DNA from: a bacterium
Lineage (GTDB): Bacteria; Pseudomonadota; Alphaproteobacteria; Acetobacterales; Acetobacteraceae
NCBI GenBank assembly: GCA_026224825.1
Contig: JAMFRO010000005.1
Span: 1 to 64,000 of the forward strand
Length of the DNA stretch: 64,000 nucleotides
Direction: 5' to 3'
How positions within the stretch are numbered: the stretch's first letter is position 1; each line of letters starts with the position of its first letter. The position numbers and the translations under genes were made by a program. Shown one piece after another: positions 43,601 to 53,559 of this stretch. A model generated the notes under the pieces. That model was not told the origin of the DNA. It was given only the letters and a program-made list of their open reading frames with translations, and did not search any database.

Positions 43601-45107
43601 CAACGGCGCCGCCGCCGTGCAATTCGGCGCCCACAGCGCCACCCTCGTCATCGAATCCGGTGCCAGCTTCATCGGCGCCGTCACCGCCAATGCCGGTGCG
43701 GGAGACCTGCTGGAATTCGACAACGCCAGCAGCCTCGCCCTCGGCAGCAGCTTCACGGGCTTCGCCGCCGCTCAGGTCGTCAACGGCGCGCTGGTCACCC
43801 TCAGCGGCACACTCGCCAGTCCGTTACAAAACAACGGCACCATCGACACCACGGACGGCACCACCCTCCTCATCACCGGCGCCCTCACCGGCACCGGCAC
43901 GCTCATCGATGACCCCTCCTCCATCGTGCTGGACGGCTCCGTCTCCTCCGGCCAGACCATCAGTTTTTCCGGCACCGGCGGCATCATCGAGCTGGGCGAT
44001 CCCGCACAGTTCAACGGCACCATCACCGGCTTCACCGCCGGCGACACACTGCTCGCCGACAGCTTCACCGTCAGCACCAGCAGTTTCGCCAATGGCCAGT
44101 TGATACTGAACGGCACCAATGCCGAAGCAACACCGGAAACCCTCACCATCAACATCGCCGTCAGCCTCTCCCCCGGCGAGTCCTTTTCCACCGGCACATC
44201 CGGCGGCAACACCCAGATCGAGGAAGTCACCTGCTACGCCACCGGCACGCGCATCACCACCGCGCGCGGCGAGGTCGCGGTGGAGACTCTCGCCATCGGC
44301 GACCTGCTGCCAACCCTGCACGCCGGGCTGCAGCCCATCAAATGGATCGGCACGCGCAGCTACGCCGCCCCCTTCGCCAACCACGCCAAAGTGCTGCCCA
44401 TCCGCATCCAGGCCGGCGCCCTGGCCGATGGCATCCCCGCCCGCGACCTCTACGTCTCCCCCGGCCATGCCATCTGCATCGATGACGCGCTGATCCACGC
44501 CGCACGGCTCATCAACGGCGTGTCCATCACCCAGGCCGAGAGCGTCGAGCTGATCACCTATTTCCACATCGAGATGGAAAACCACGAAATCATCTTCGCC
44601 GAAAACTGCCCGGCCGAGACCTTCATGGGTGAATATTTCCGCAAACAATTCCACAATGCCGGAGAATTCTCACGGCTCTATCCGGATGCGGCGGCGCCGG
44701 AGACAAGCTGCCTGCCGGTATTGCTGGGCGGCTTGCATCTGCGCGCCATTCATCGCCGCCTCGCGGCCCGCGCCGGCATCGATGCCGCCGAGGCCATCGG
44801 CACGCTACGCGGCTATCTCGATGCCGCCGGCCCGGACATATGCCATGGCTGGGCTCAGGACGAAGCCGCGCCCGAAGAGCCTGTATTGTTGGATATCTTC
44901 GTCGATGACAAACGCATCGGCCGGGTCATGGCTAATCTGTACCGCGCCGATGTGCAGGCGGCGGGTTACGGCAGCGGCCACCACGGCTTCGAATTTTGCC
45001 TCTCCGCCGGACAGAGCGAAACACTCGAAATCCGCCGTGCCGCCGACGGCGCCCGCCTGACCCGTGCGGCCGAGAACGAGGAGAATGCCCTGGCCATGTT
45101 TGGCTGA
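40650..45107 (+). CDS. Giant repeat-rich surface protein with C-terminal Hint domain
   Basis: About 1485 residues. Residues 1-1180 are Gly/Thr/Ser/Asn/Ala-rich, with many degenerate units of the form T-N-x-G-x-I-x-G-G-x-G-G (for example N-S-G-T-I-T-G-G-A-G-G-N-G-G), suggesting a beta-helix. Several G-F-T-A-x-D-x-I-x-L-x-G-F blocks are interspersed. A Hint_2 domain starts at the nucleophile Cys1195 (T-C-Y-A-T-G-T-R-I, V-E-T-L-A-I-G-D-L, S-P-G-H-A-I). A 160-residue C-terminal region follows. I favour GTG 40650 because GAGG lies 5 nt before it; ATGs at 40617 and 40584 are in frame. No classical signal peptide is seen. Self-cleavage is inferred from the family. Confidence 0.82.
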   Translation: MTNTITTTINTTVILGSTNYPGPLTITSTGGAIGSTASPPGYTGSNTTGNTGNAGVQVSLSTLTNAGNIIGGTGSKDDVQNFYGHPGMGGAGVSQSGGVVVNTGTVTGGTGGFGDAHSTTISQYGGNGGYGVVLSGGTFINNGIVSGGTGASVAYYGNPHYAARPGTYGTGVSINGGVFVDNGVILNNNGTELRATGGAVVIASGATQLGGFVGNANAALEVGGTTTFVLTLSSSTFSGFGALGFASTQGGFGLSGTTLALANGQPITGMVVGDAITLTGFAATSESLDSANHLVLKNSGGTTETLDVSGFSYASQFKLTSNGTNTTLTAAPPGISIVSTPITPGFTLGTGSYAIAVSITNTGTVTAAAGTSPASQDVAVEPAGGNGGTGVSFSGSGEVLTNSGSITGGIGGNGAGVPSRINSITGGAGGAGGIGVALAANDGFTNSGTVTGGAGGLGSAGGYTQDGGAYGLSGNGGYGVVTAAGDTVTNNGVIKGGTGGGGNRPGTGGGGVYLNGGIFTNAGTITPGSGANAVKFGANAATLVAAGNAVFNGNIIANAAVADVLILSGTASSVFSGLGTQVQNFKQIDFASGAAWTIEGNTAGLATGETIAGFTSTDQLILDGFAATTETLSGGVLTLSNGSSTQTLALGASTDNFVAVSNGASTTISINPSSISPSTGNPSTGSFAISGHTSALNNATITGFTANDTITLEGFSAASGTFEPGIGLVLGGTEILNITSTAGTGFVEQTDGTNTTITARIATIVTSIATGISLSPAVYATPLTIASTGAVTGGIEQAAITTGPNDTLFNFGSLTGGNGPASGYGNAGQTGKIRAGYTAAAAISSTGAVNITNTNIITGGTGGAGGSTPFNNGISGGNGGLGGDGIFVSAALTLANSGTITGGAGGNGGSTYDAQGGDGGTGAAGIYGGNASTITNNGTITGGGAGNIGGHRAFNGANGSAGSGGAGVTLAGGTLINAGLIAGGNGAAAVQFGAHSATLVIESGASFIGAVTANAGAGDLLEFDNASSLALGSSFTGFAAAQVVNGALVTLSGTLASPLQNNGTIDTTDGTTLLITGALTGTGTLIDDPSSIVLDGSVSSGQTISFSGTGGIIELGDPAQFNGTITGFTAGDTLLADSFTVSTSSFANGQLILNGTNAEATPETLTINIAVSLSPGESFSTGTSGGNTQIEEVTCYATGTRITTARGEVAVETLAIGDLLPTLHAGLQPIKWIGTRSYAAPFANHAKVLPIRIQAGALADGIPARDLYVSPGHAICIDDALIHAARLINGVSITQAESVELITYFHIEMENHEIIFAENCPAETFMGEYFRKQFHNAGEFSRLYPDAAAPETSCLPVLLGGLHLRAIHRRLAARAGIDAAEAIGTLRGYLDAAGPDICHGWAQDEAAPEEPVLLDIFVDDKRIGRVMANLYRADVQAAGYGSGHHGFEFCLSAGQSETLEIRRAADGARLTRAAENEENALAMFG

Positions 45108-45183
45108 CCGGCTCCTGGCGGCGGTTCACGGCTCCGGAGAGTTGGTTTAAGAGCCCCCAACCACTCCGCCCACCGAGGACCAC

Positions 45184-46806
<1,623 letters not shown>

Positions 46807-47023
46807 CGTGGCAGCCGGCGTCGGCGGCGGCAATGCCGGTTTCGCCATCCGCTTCTTCCGCCTTATCGATCCTGGCGCGAACTGGGGCGACAAGATGAGT
46901 GCCGTTCATGAGGCCAACCACAATGGTGGTATGATCTCTGTATATTCTGATTGCAAAGCGACATTGACAAATATAGATTCCGTTCCCACTACGCAGACTT
47001 GGCACAAGGACGGACAGCAAAGA

Positions 47024-47734
47024 ATGGATGCTTCATCAGCCGATACCAGTGAAATATCAAAGAAATATAAGTTTGTTTCTTTGGGTGAAGACTGCTTCCC
47101 CCGCACTGTGCTGACAAGATGGGGGCTGAAGCCATCCGCGGAATGCGGCGAAAAATCACACCCGTTTGATCTGGCAGTTCACACGATCACGGGAATTGCC
47201 GGGGTGCTCGAAGCAAGATTCGAGGGGTACCTCGACTCAGCCAATCTGTTCGTCAGCGAGTCGGAAGATGTGATCCGCAATCGCCATCATGATGTTTGCT
47301 ATAACCACGAGTCCCCGGAGATTTATGCGGCAAACGATTATGCCGAGCTGCGCGCTCGCTACAATCGAAGGATCGGGAATTTTTATTCTGACATTGATGA
47401 GGCCGAGCGGGTTGTGTTTTTGATCCACGCCCAAAACCCAAATGCTACTCCTAATTATGCAGATGAAGATCTAAACCGCATCGCCGCTGCTGTCAGGAAA
47501 ACTTGGCCGCGCAAGAATTACCACATCATAAGCGTGGTCACATGGCCCGCTGACGCTGAGATTTCGGTCACTGCCAATAAACGGAATTTTATTCGCTTTG
47601 ATATTAATTATCCGTTGCCTGGATATATTTGGCATGATCAACAATGGTACGCCACGCCAGAAGGCGTTGAATTTGAGAAAATTGTAATCGACCGCATCGT
47701 GAAGCAACTCGCCGGGCAGAGCGCATTTGCTTAA
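47024..47734 (+). CDS. DUF1796 family putative cysteine peptidase
   Basis: The conserved core begins Y-K-F-V-S-L-G-E-D-C-F-P-R-T-V-L, with S-H-P-F-D-L-A-V-H after it. This fits DUF1796, a family proposed to be papain-like and often found in polysaccharide loci. The cysteine in E-D-C and a later His would be catalytic. The start is uncertain: ATG 47024 is used, but in-frame ATGs at 46931 and 46895 would add 31 or 43 residues of unclear origin. The gene is clearly lower in G+C than its left neighbours, pointing to horizontal acquisition together with the next gene. Confidence 0.65.
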   Translation: MDASSADTSEISKKYKFVSLGEDCFPRTVLTRWGLKPSAECGEKSHPFDLAVHTITGIAGVLEARFEGYLDSANLFVSESEDVIRNRHHDVCYNHESPEIYAANDYAELRARYNRRIGNFYSDIDEAERVVFLIHAQNPNATPNYADEDLNRIAAAVRKTWPRKNYHIISVVTWPADAEISVTANKRNFIRFDINYPLPGYIWHDQQWYATPEGVEFEKIVIDRIVKQLAGQSAFA

Positions 47735-47847
47735 AGCTCCTTTGTGAAGGGTAATTTCCACACGCGGACGATAGAGCGGGAGCCTAAGGCCTGGTGGTAA
47801 TTTTTTAGGCGCCACAGCGTTAACGGCCAGCGCCTCCAGATACCATA

Positions 47848-48867
47848 TTACCCAACCGGTGCATCTAAATGGGCGGGTTTCAGCAAACGCTCCTCCCGAA
47901 AGCCGAACAGGCAATAATGAATCACCACGTCCATGCCACTCTGTTGCACGTCTGGATTCGCTTTCGCATAATCCGGGGCATAAAATGGACCGGGCAGGTC
48001 GACCACATCACGCACTATGCTGGCCCGGGTGAAACCAGCCGGCTTTTGGCACCATATTTTCAAAAAATCGTCGGTTGGCATCAGGACGCGCAGCAAATTT
48101 ATAAATCCAGAATAACTTATGAGAGGGTAGGCGTAGTCCGCCCCTACATCGGCATAATATTCATGATCCGACTGCGTAAAATATCTAAGAAGATGCCGCC
48201 CGACTCCCGTAAAGCTTGCCAGCGCCGCCGGATCATCTACATCGACAAACGGAACAAGCTTGTCTCTGGCGTGGGCTCTAACCAATTCATACGGTTTGAA
48301 ATGCATATGTATGTGAATTAAATTTGACGGGAGCAAAGGCTCGCCGTTCAATGTGCTCGGGTTATGGAAGCCGTGGTCTATGTCTTTAAAATTTGCAACC
48401 GGAATGAAGGCCTTCTGAAAATCTGCCAGCCGAAAAAGATCTGAAAAGCCAGGCCGGTTGTCCAAGCAATGATCAATTCTATAAATTGATTTAGAATTTT
48501 TCAGCCCGCGAAGGTAGCCCAATATATCATGGCGAAGGCATGAAATTCCATATTCGGATGTAACAGCAAGGAACTCGTCACAGTCGAGCGGAAAGACTGC
48601 ATCATATAGATCTTTATCACGAAACTCCTCTATGATAGATCCAACGATCTGCCCTTTGTTGTCGAAATCTTTTGGCGTATTACGCCTGCGATCAACATTA
48701 AGGCCTATACTCTCAAACTGTTGAAGAATTTCATTCGTAACGGCCGAAGTCGACCCGTTATCCAAAACGAAAATATTATCGATTCCGAATAAATAGGAAT
48801 GGTATCTGATCCAAGGCTCCAAGAGCAGATCCTCGTTTTTTTGCATCATTATGCATGCAATACGCAT
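47848..48867 (-). CDS. Glycosyltransferase, family 2/92-like
   Basis: A protein of 339 residues. R-I-A-C-I-M-M-Q-K-N-E-D, L-E-P-W-I-R-Y-H, F-V-L-D-N-G-S and F-P-L-D-C-D-E-F-L show the GT-A fold of Glyco_tranf_2_4/GT92 proteins, with D-C-D-E as the metal motif. The C terminus carries F-Y-A-P-D-Y-A-K-A-N-P-D-V-x-x-x-G-M-D, a short unit common at the ends of alphaproteobacterial glycan enzymes. The ATG at 48867 has AGGG six bases upstream. Lower G+C than neighbours. Confidence 0.75.
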   Translation of the reverse strand: MRIACIMMQKNEDLLLEPWIRYHSYLFGIDNIFVLDNGSTSAVTNEILQQFESIGLNVDRRRNTPKDFDNKGQIVGSIIEEFRDKDLYDAVFPLDCDEFLAVTSEYGISCLRHDILGYLRGLKNSKSIYRIDHCLDNRPGFSDLFRLADFQKAFIPVANFKDIDHGFHNPSTLNGEPLLPSNLIHIHMHFKPYELVRAHARDKLVPFVDVDDPAALASFTGVGRHLLRYFTQSDHEYYADVGADYAYPLISYSGFINLLRVLMPTDDFLKIWCQKPAGFTRASIVRDVVDLPGPFYAPDYAKANPDVQQSGMDVVIHYCLFGFREERLLKPAHLDAPVG

Positions 48868-48956
48868 CTCCAACCCTAGCTCCACTGACCGCGATAAAAT
48901 TTTAACCTAAAGCTTAGACTCCCACAACATTTGGTTTCGGCATCTCAACTTTGCGC

Positions 48957-50261
48957 TTAATTGTCCTGCCCTACCACCAACTCCCGGTAAACCCCCACAT
49001 ACGCCCCCAACCCTGAAACCAGCTCCGGCTCGCCGGAAAGCCCCGCCGTCAGCTCCGCCAGCACCGCACGGTCCGCAACCAGCCGTTTCACCAGGCTGGC
49101 CAGCGCCGTGGGATTTCCTGCGGAAAAATGAAACCCATCAACCCCATCGCGCACCTTCTCCGCCATGCCGCCAATATCCGAGCAGATCACCGGCCGGCGG
49201 TTGCGCAGCGCCTCCTGGATCACCACCGGCGAATTCTCCCACCACACCGAGGGCATGATCACGGCATGCACGGACTGCATCAGCCCATCCACCCGCTGGC
49301 GGTCATACGGGCCATTGAACCGGATGTTCGCCCCAGCCTTGTCCAGGCGCTTCAAAAACCCTTCCTGGAGTTCCGGCGGCTGGCCCCGGTAATCACCAAA
49401 AATCTCGAAGCTGACATCGGTCACCTCCTCCTTCTCCAGCATCACCGCCGCGTCGAACAGCACGTCGATCCCCTTGAGCTTGGAAATCTGGCCGAAGAAG
49501 CCCAGCCTGAGCGCCCCATCCGCCGGCGGTGGCGCAATCGTCCCGCGCGCCACATGCGGCATCATATTCTCCAGCACAATCATCTTTTCGGGCGCAATGC
49601 CCCAATCGATATAGCGCGCCGCCAGAAAATGGCTGGGCGACACAAACCGGTCAACCAAATTGAAAAACCGCTGGATATAAAGCTTGCGAAGGAAAAAATC
49701 CGCCTTGCTGTATTCGGGAAAGCAGTTGCGGCAACGCGCCGGGCTGCTCTCATAGCACAGGCTGAAATGCCCCGTGGTCACCATCTGGCCGTAATGGTTA
49801 CATATGCCCAGATACTCATGCAGCGTCAGCAGAATCTTCGCCTGCGGCAACACCTCACGGACATGGTGGAACGCCTCCACACCAAAATTGATGTGGTGAT
49901 GAAAATGCACAATATCCGGCTGCAACTCCCGCAGCAGCTTCTTGAACTCATGCGGAAACCGCGGGTCGCGATTGGCGAACTTGAACCATTCGAACGCGCC
50001 GGTGGAATACAGATACTCGTGCCGGTCGGGGAACGGCTGCGTCAGCACCGCCCCCGGCTTATCAGCCCCGGCCTCGCGGTCACATCCCAGGTACCAGGTC
50101 TCGGCTACCTCATCATGCCCCTGCAGCCCCTTGTAAAGCTGGTAGGCGGCAATCTCGGCACCGCCATTGGAAATCTCAGGATGGGAATGCGAGGCGATCA
50201 GAATCTTAAGCGGCCGCGCCTTCACTTCCGGCGTCACGCTCAATACCATACCGTCAGCCAT
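48957..50261 (-). CDS. Glycosyltransferase family 4 protein
   Basis: A protein of 434 residues with a GT-B fold. I-L-I-A-S-H-S-H-P-E-I-S-N-G-G-A-E is the N-terminal donor loop. F-F-G-Q-I-S-K-L-K-G-I-D-V-L begins the C-terminal domain. P-S-V-W-W-E-N-S-P-V-V-I-Q-E-A-L is the usual E-x7-E type nucleotide-sugar site. The ATG at 50261 follows the stop of the upstream gene by one base, so the two glycosyltransferases are coupled. Confidence 0.85.
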   Translation of the reverse strand: MADGMVLSVTPEVKARPLKILIASHSHPEISNGGAEIAAYQLYKGLQGHDEVAETWYLGCDREAGADKPGAVLTQPFPDRHEYLYSTGAFEWFKFANRDPRFPHEFKKLLRELQPDIVHFHHHINFGVEAFHHVREVLPQAKILLTLHEYLGICNHYGQMVTTGHFSLCYESSPARCRNCFPEYSKADFFLRKLYIQRFFNLVDRFVSPSHFLAARYIDWGIAPEKMIVLENMMPHVARGTIAPPPADGALRLGFFGQISKLKGIDVLFDAAVMLEKEEVTDVSFEIFGDYRGQPPELQEGFLKRLDKAGANIRFNGPYDRQRVDGLMQSVHAVIMPSVWWENSPVVIQEALRNRRPVICSDIGGMAEKVRDGVDGFHFSAGNPTALASLVKRLVADRAVLAELTAGLSGEPELVSGLGAYVGVYRELVVGQDN

Positions 50262-50262
50262 G

Positions 50263-52527
50263 TTACGCCGGCACCTTAAATTCTTGCGCCTGTTTCTGCG
50301 CGATCGTCTTGGCCCAGCGGCGTTCATGCTGCCAGGCATTATAGGCGGTGAGATTGGCGCGCCAGGTCAGCGCCCCGCTGAGCTGCGATTTGCGCTCCAG
50401 ATGGTACAGCATCACATCGTGATCAACGCCGCAGCCAAACCCCAACTCCTGAATCTTCAAACATAAATCGGAATCCTCGAAATCGCCAATCGCATAAGTC
50501 TCGTCAAACCCGCCGAGCCGCACGGCAAGGTCGCGCCGCAGCATCATGCAGGCCCCGGTAATGCCGATGAAATATTCCATCCCCCCGGCGCCGGTATATT
50601 GCAGCCCCTTATCCACATGCTGGCAGAAATACAAATTGCCATATTCCTCCAGCCGTTCGAAATACATGCCACGGTGCTGCACCGCGCCATCCACGAACTG
50701 CAGCAGCGGGCCAACCGCGCCCAGGCCCGGCTCGGCTTCCAGCCGGGCGGAGAGCCGCTCCAGCCAATCCAGCGAACCGGGAAACACATCGGAGTTCAGA
50801 TAGACCAGATATTCGCCATGGCAATATTCCATGCCCACATTATTGGCCGGCGCAAAGCCCAGGTTGCGCTCCAGCAGCACGGCGCGGAAGGGAATGCCGA
50901 AACGCGCGAACACCGAGGCAAAAAGCTGCTGCGCCTCGCGCTTCTTCGGCGGGTCATCCAGCACGAACACATATTCCACATCCGCATTGCTCGCACGCGC
51001 CGAGAACAGCCCCATCTGATATTCGACGAAATCCAGCCGCCCGAACAGCGGCACCAGCACGGAATATTTGGGATGCTGCGGCACCACACCGTAATCCGTC
51101 ACCTGGCGGCCGACGCGCGGCGCCAGCCGCTCGGCATTCATCGCCTCCACCGCCGGGCCAAGCACACGGTCGAACGCCGGGACAAGATCGCCATAGCGCA
51201 CATCCACAGCCCCCAGCAGCAGCTTAATGGCGCTGATCCCGCCGGGCGCAGGGGCGGGTATGTTGCGGTACCGTATCTCAAACCGCCTCGTTTCAACCTC
51301 AATATAAATTTTCATATCCGGCTGCACAATGTCCGGCACATAGGTAATGAAACCGCAATTCGAATCCTCAAAGCCGAATTTGCCGTAACCTTCCATCACA
51401 TCCAGGCGTTCAATCCGCACGAAGCTCTGCGGCTGCAATACCGCCACCTGTTCGCCGCAGCGCACGCGCACCTCGCGGACCTCCTCCGGCTTGGCCAGCA
51501 TCCAGCCCATCAACAACAGCCCGCCCGGGCCACAGGTGAAGGCATGGTCGACATACAGGAGGATCGCGGGGCTGAGCGCGTCCAGCGTGTCCTCACCGGC
51601 ATAGGGGCGGCGCGCCAGTATATTGGCCATGCGGTCGCGATACGGCCCAGGCCTGGTCTGGCCAACATCGGCTTTCACCCGCGCCCCCAGCTCCGCCTCA
51701 CGCAAATGCGGCAGGTTGATAACCGGCTGCATCACGGTGGTAACATCACCCAGCCGCAATGAAATACCCTTGAGGTTGCCAATGATATCATGCTTGCCGG
51801 GCACGAAGAACAGCACCCCCACCGCGCTCTCCGGCAAATCCGTGCGGCTATACAGGCAGGCCACGGTCGCGGCATAAACATCCGCCCCGTCGGAGGTAAT
51901 CAGCAGCCGCTCCGGCGGCGCGGTCTCCAGCCAGCTCCGCCCCACCCAGCCGGTAAAGAACCAGCCGCCGGCGGTTTGGTGATAACCGTAATATTCGATG
52001 AGCCCGGTCTGCACCTGGTCCCGCCGGCCATGCAGGCGCACATCCATAATGTCGCGGGCCGGCCCGGATGCAACGCCCATGACGATAAAATTCAGCCGTT
52101 TAAGGAGCTCCGCGTCCCGCAGTTGGTAGGCGGTATCCACCGGGGTCAGATATTGCGTTGTCCCGGCCCGGCACAGCAGCCCCAGCGAGAGCAACCGCCC
52201 CGCCCCGTCATCCGGCGCCGGCAGAAAAATCAGAAACCCGACAGCCTCGCGCCCGACGACATCGTTTCGTTCGAATGTCAGTAACAGCGGTTCGCCCTCA
52301 ATCGTGTTTCGTTCAAAACGAACCTCGACCCGGCCGAGCCTGGTTAAAAGATCATCCTGGCGCGTGGTCCAGCCAGCCATGCACCAACCCCCGGCCAGCG
52401 TATGGTAGCCGTAGAAATCGACATAACCTTCAAACGGCGGTTCCAGCGCAGCCTGCGTCAGCTCCAAAAACTCACGTTCCGGGACTTTAACAATATTGGT
52501 CTCAGCCCTGGCTTGCATCGTCGTCAT
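50263..52527 (-). CDS. Glycosyltransferase family 2 protein with N-terminal repeat region
   Basis: A protein of 754 residues. Residues from about 488 to the end form a GT2 catalytic domain (Y-S-V-L-V-P-L-F-G-R, V-L-D-D-P, L-N-S-D-V-F-P-G-S-L-D-W-L, F-E-D-S-D-L-C-L). The first 480 residues hold related units: F-Y-G-Y-H-T-L-A-G-G-W-C-M-A-G-W near 39, Y-Y-G-Y-H-Q-T-A-G-G-W-F-F-T-G-W near 180 and a weaker H-A-F-T-C-G-P-G-G-L-L-L-M-G-W near 328. This N-terminal part matches no family I know. Start chosen at ATG 52527. Confidence 0.8.
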   Translation of the reverse strand: MTTMQARAETNIVKVPEREFLELTQAALEPPFEGYVDFYGYHTLAGGWCMAGWTTRQDDLLTRLGRVEVRFERNTIEGEPLLLTFERNDVVGREAVGFLIFLPAPDDGAGRLLSLGLLCRAGTTQYLTPVDTAYQLRDAELLKRLNFIVMGVASGPARDIMDVRLHGRRDQVQTGLIEYYGYHQTAGGWFFTGWVGRSWLETAPPERLLITSDGADVYAATVACLYSRTDLPESAVGVLFFVPGKHDIIGNLKGISLRLGDVTTVMQPVINLPHLREAELGARVKADVGQTRPGPYRDRMANILARRPYAGEDTLDALSPAILLYVDHAFTCGPGGLLLMGWMLAKPEEVREVRVRCGEQVAVLQPQSFVRIERLDVMEGYGKFGFEDSNCGFITYVPDIVQPDMKIYIEVETRRFEIRYRNIPAPAPGGISAIKLLLGAVDVRYGDLVPAFDRVLGPAVEAMNAERLAPRVGRQVTDYGVVPQHPKYSVLVPLFGRLDFVEYQMGLFSARASNADVEYVFVLDDPPKKREAQQLFASVFARFGIPFRAVLLERNLGFAPANNVGMEYCHGEYLVYLNSDVFPGSLDWLERLSARLEAEPGLGAVGPLLQFVDGAVQHRGMYFERLEEYGNLYFCQHVDKGLQYTGAGGMEYFIGITGACMMLRRDLAVRLGGFDETYAIGDFEDSDLCLKIQELGFGCGVDHDVMLYHLERKSQLSGALTWRANLTAYNAWQHERRWAKTIAQKQAQEFKVPA

Positions 52528-52869
52528 CAACCACGCCCCGCATCAAAATGCCGCATCACAGCGCAGTGCTAGCGGTCGCACACTGCTGTGTCCATTCACG
52601 TTTCCTTGGTTAAAGCAGCTTCATTGATACCGCGTTACGATGACGACCGCCCCCGCCACAACCTGTCAGTGCAACGGCAAACCTCCACGCAACCAATCCC
52701 CCCGGGCAGCGGTAATCCCGGCCGCCGGTCACTCCAAAAATGGCGCGCCCCCGCACAGGTGCCGCGCCAAAGCACCACGCGCCAACACGGGTTTATTGTT
52801 GACAGTTTAACGCTTATGGACCATAAATCCGCCAATTCGAAGCGGAACAACAGCATCATTGTCAACACC
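52528..52869. other. Divergent intergenic region before the GntR gene
   Basis: 342 bp between the glycosyltransferase and GntR genes. An inverted repeat GCAGTG/CACTGC lies near 52563-52586. The GntR promoter and candidate operator occupy the right part (52797-52867). Nothing else is supported. Confidence 0.4.
52797..52867 (+). promoter_or_regulatory. GntR gene promoter and candidate operator
   Basis: TTGACA (52799-52804), 17 bp, then CATAAA (52822-52827) form a plausible promoter. TGTTGACA over the -35 (52797-52804) is matched by its exact inverse TGTCAACA (52860-52867), just before the ATG at 52870. This suggests autorepression by a GntR dimer. Confidence 0.45.
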
Positions 52870-53547
52870 ATGGATAAAACCCTGACATTACCGGCCGTCC
52901 CCTCCAGCGACACCCTCGCCGAAAAAATCCTGCGCCAGATCCAGGCCGCCATCGTCAAAGGCGAGATCGCGCCCGGCAGCAAAATCTCCGAGCCCGAGCT
53001 GGCCCGCGCCTACGGCATCAGCCGCGGCCCCTTGCGCGAGGCTTTGCATCGCCTCGAAGGCCAGAAACTCCTCGTCCGCATCCCCCATATCGGCGCCCGC
53101 GTCGTCTCCCTCAGCCGTGAAGAGCTGGGCGAACTCTACCAGATCCGCGAATCCCTCGAAGGCCTGGCCTGCCGCCTGGCAGCCGAACGCATGGCGCCCG
53201 AACAGATCGAGGCGCTGCGCGAAGTCCTGCGCGAGCACGAGCGCGACGCCGGTTTCCAGGCCGGCAGCGGCTATTACCTGCAGGAGGGCGATTACGACTT
53301 CCACTACCGCATCGTCCAAGGCAGCGGGAACCGCATGCTGTTCCGCCTGCTGTGCGACGAGCTTTACCAGCTCGCCCGCATGTACCGCATCCAATACTCA
53401 GCCACGCCCAACCGCCCCGTCCAGGCCTTCGCCGAACATCACAAAATCCTGGACGCCATCGCCGATGGTGACGGCGAGCTGGCGGAGCTGCTAATGCGCC
53501 GTCACATCCGCACCTCCCGCCTCAATATCGAACAGCAAATCCCTTAA
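52870..53547 (+). CDS. GntR family regulator (FadR/VanR subfamily)
   Basis: A protein of 225 residues. The winged helix at the N terminus reads I-V-K-G-E-I-A-P-G-S-K-I-S-E-P-E-L-A-R-A-Y-G-I-S-R-G-P-L-R-E-A-L-H-R-L-E. An all-helical FCD-type ligand domain follows (D-Y-D-F-H-Y-R-I, A-E-H-H-K-I-L-D-A-I). It ends 12 bp before acnD, so it almost surely controls the acnD-prpF operon. A GntR regulator next to methylcitrate genes is a common arrangement. The longer upstream frame includes the promoter and is rejected. Confidence 0.85.
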   Translation: MDKTLTLPAVPSSDTLAEKILRQIQAAIVKGEIAPGSKISEPELARAYGISRGPLREALHRLEGQKLLVRIPHIGARVVSLSREELGELYQIRESLEGLACRLAAERMAPEQIEALREVLREHERDAGFQAGSGYYLQEGDYDFHYRIVQGSGNRMLFRLLCDELYQLARMYRIQYSATPNRPVQAFAEHHKILDAIADGDGELAELLMRRHIRTSRLNIEQQIP

Positions 53548-53559
53548 GGTGAACCAAAA

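Noticed and set aside
41000..43700. Regular DNA repeats that could suggest a CRISPR array
   Set aside because: The repeats are degenerate, contiguous, lack unique spacers of constant length and keep an open reading frame.
40824..44654. Several long open frames on the minus strand opposite the Hint protein
   Set aside because: They mirror the low-complexity glycine/threonine repeats, have skewed composition and no family features, and the + strand frame has a recognisable Hint domain.
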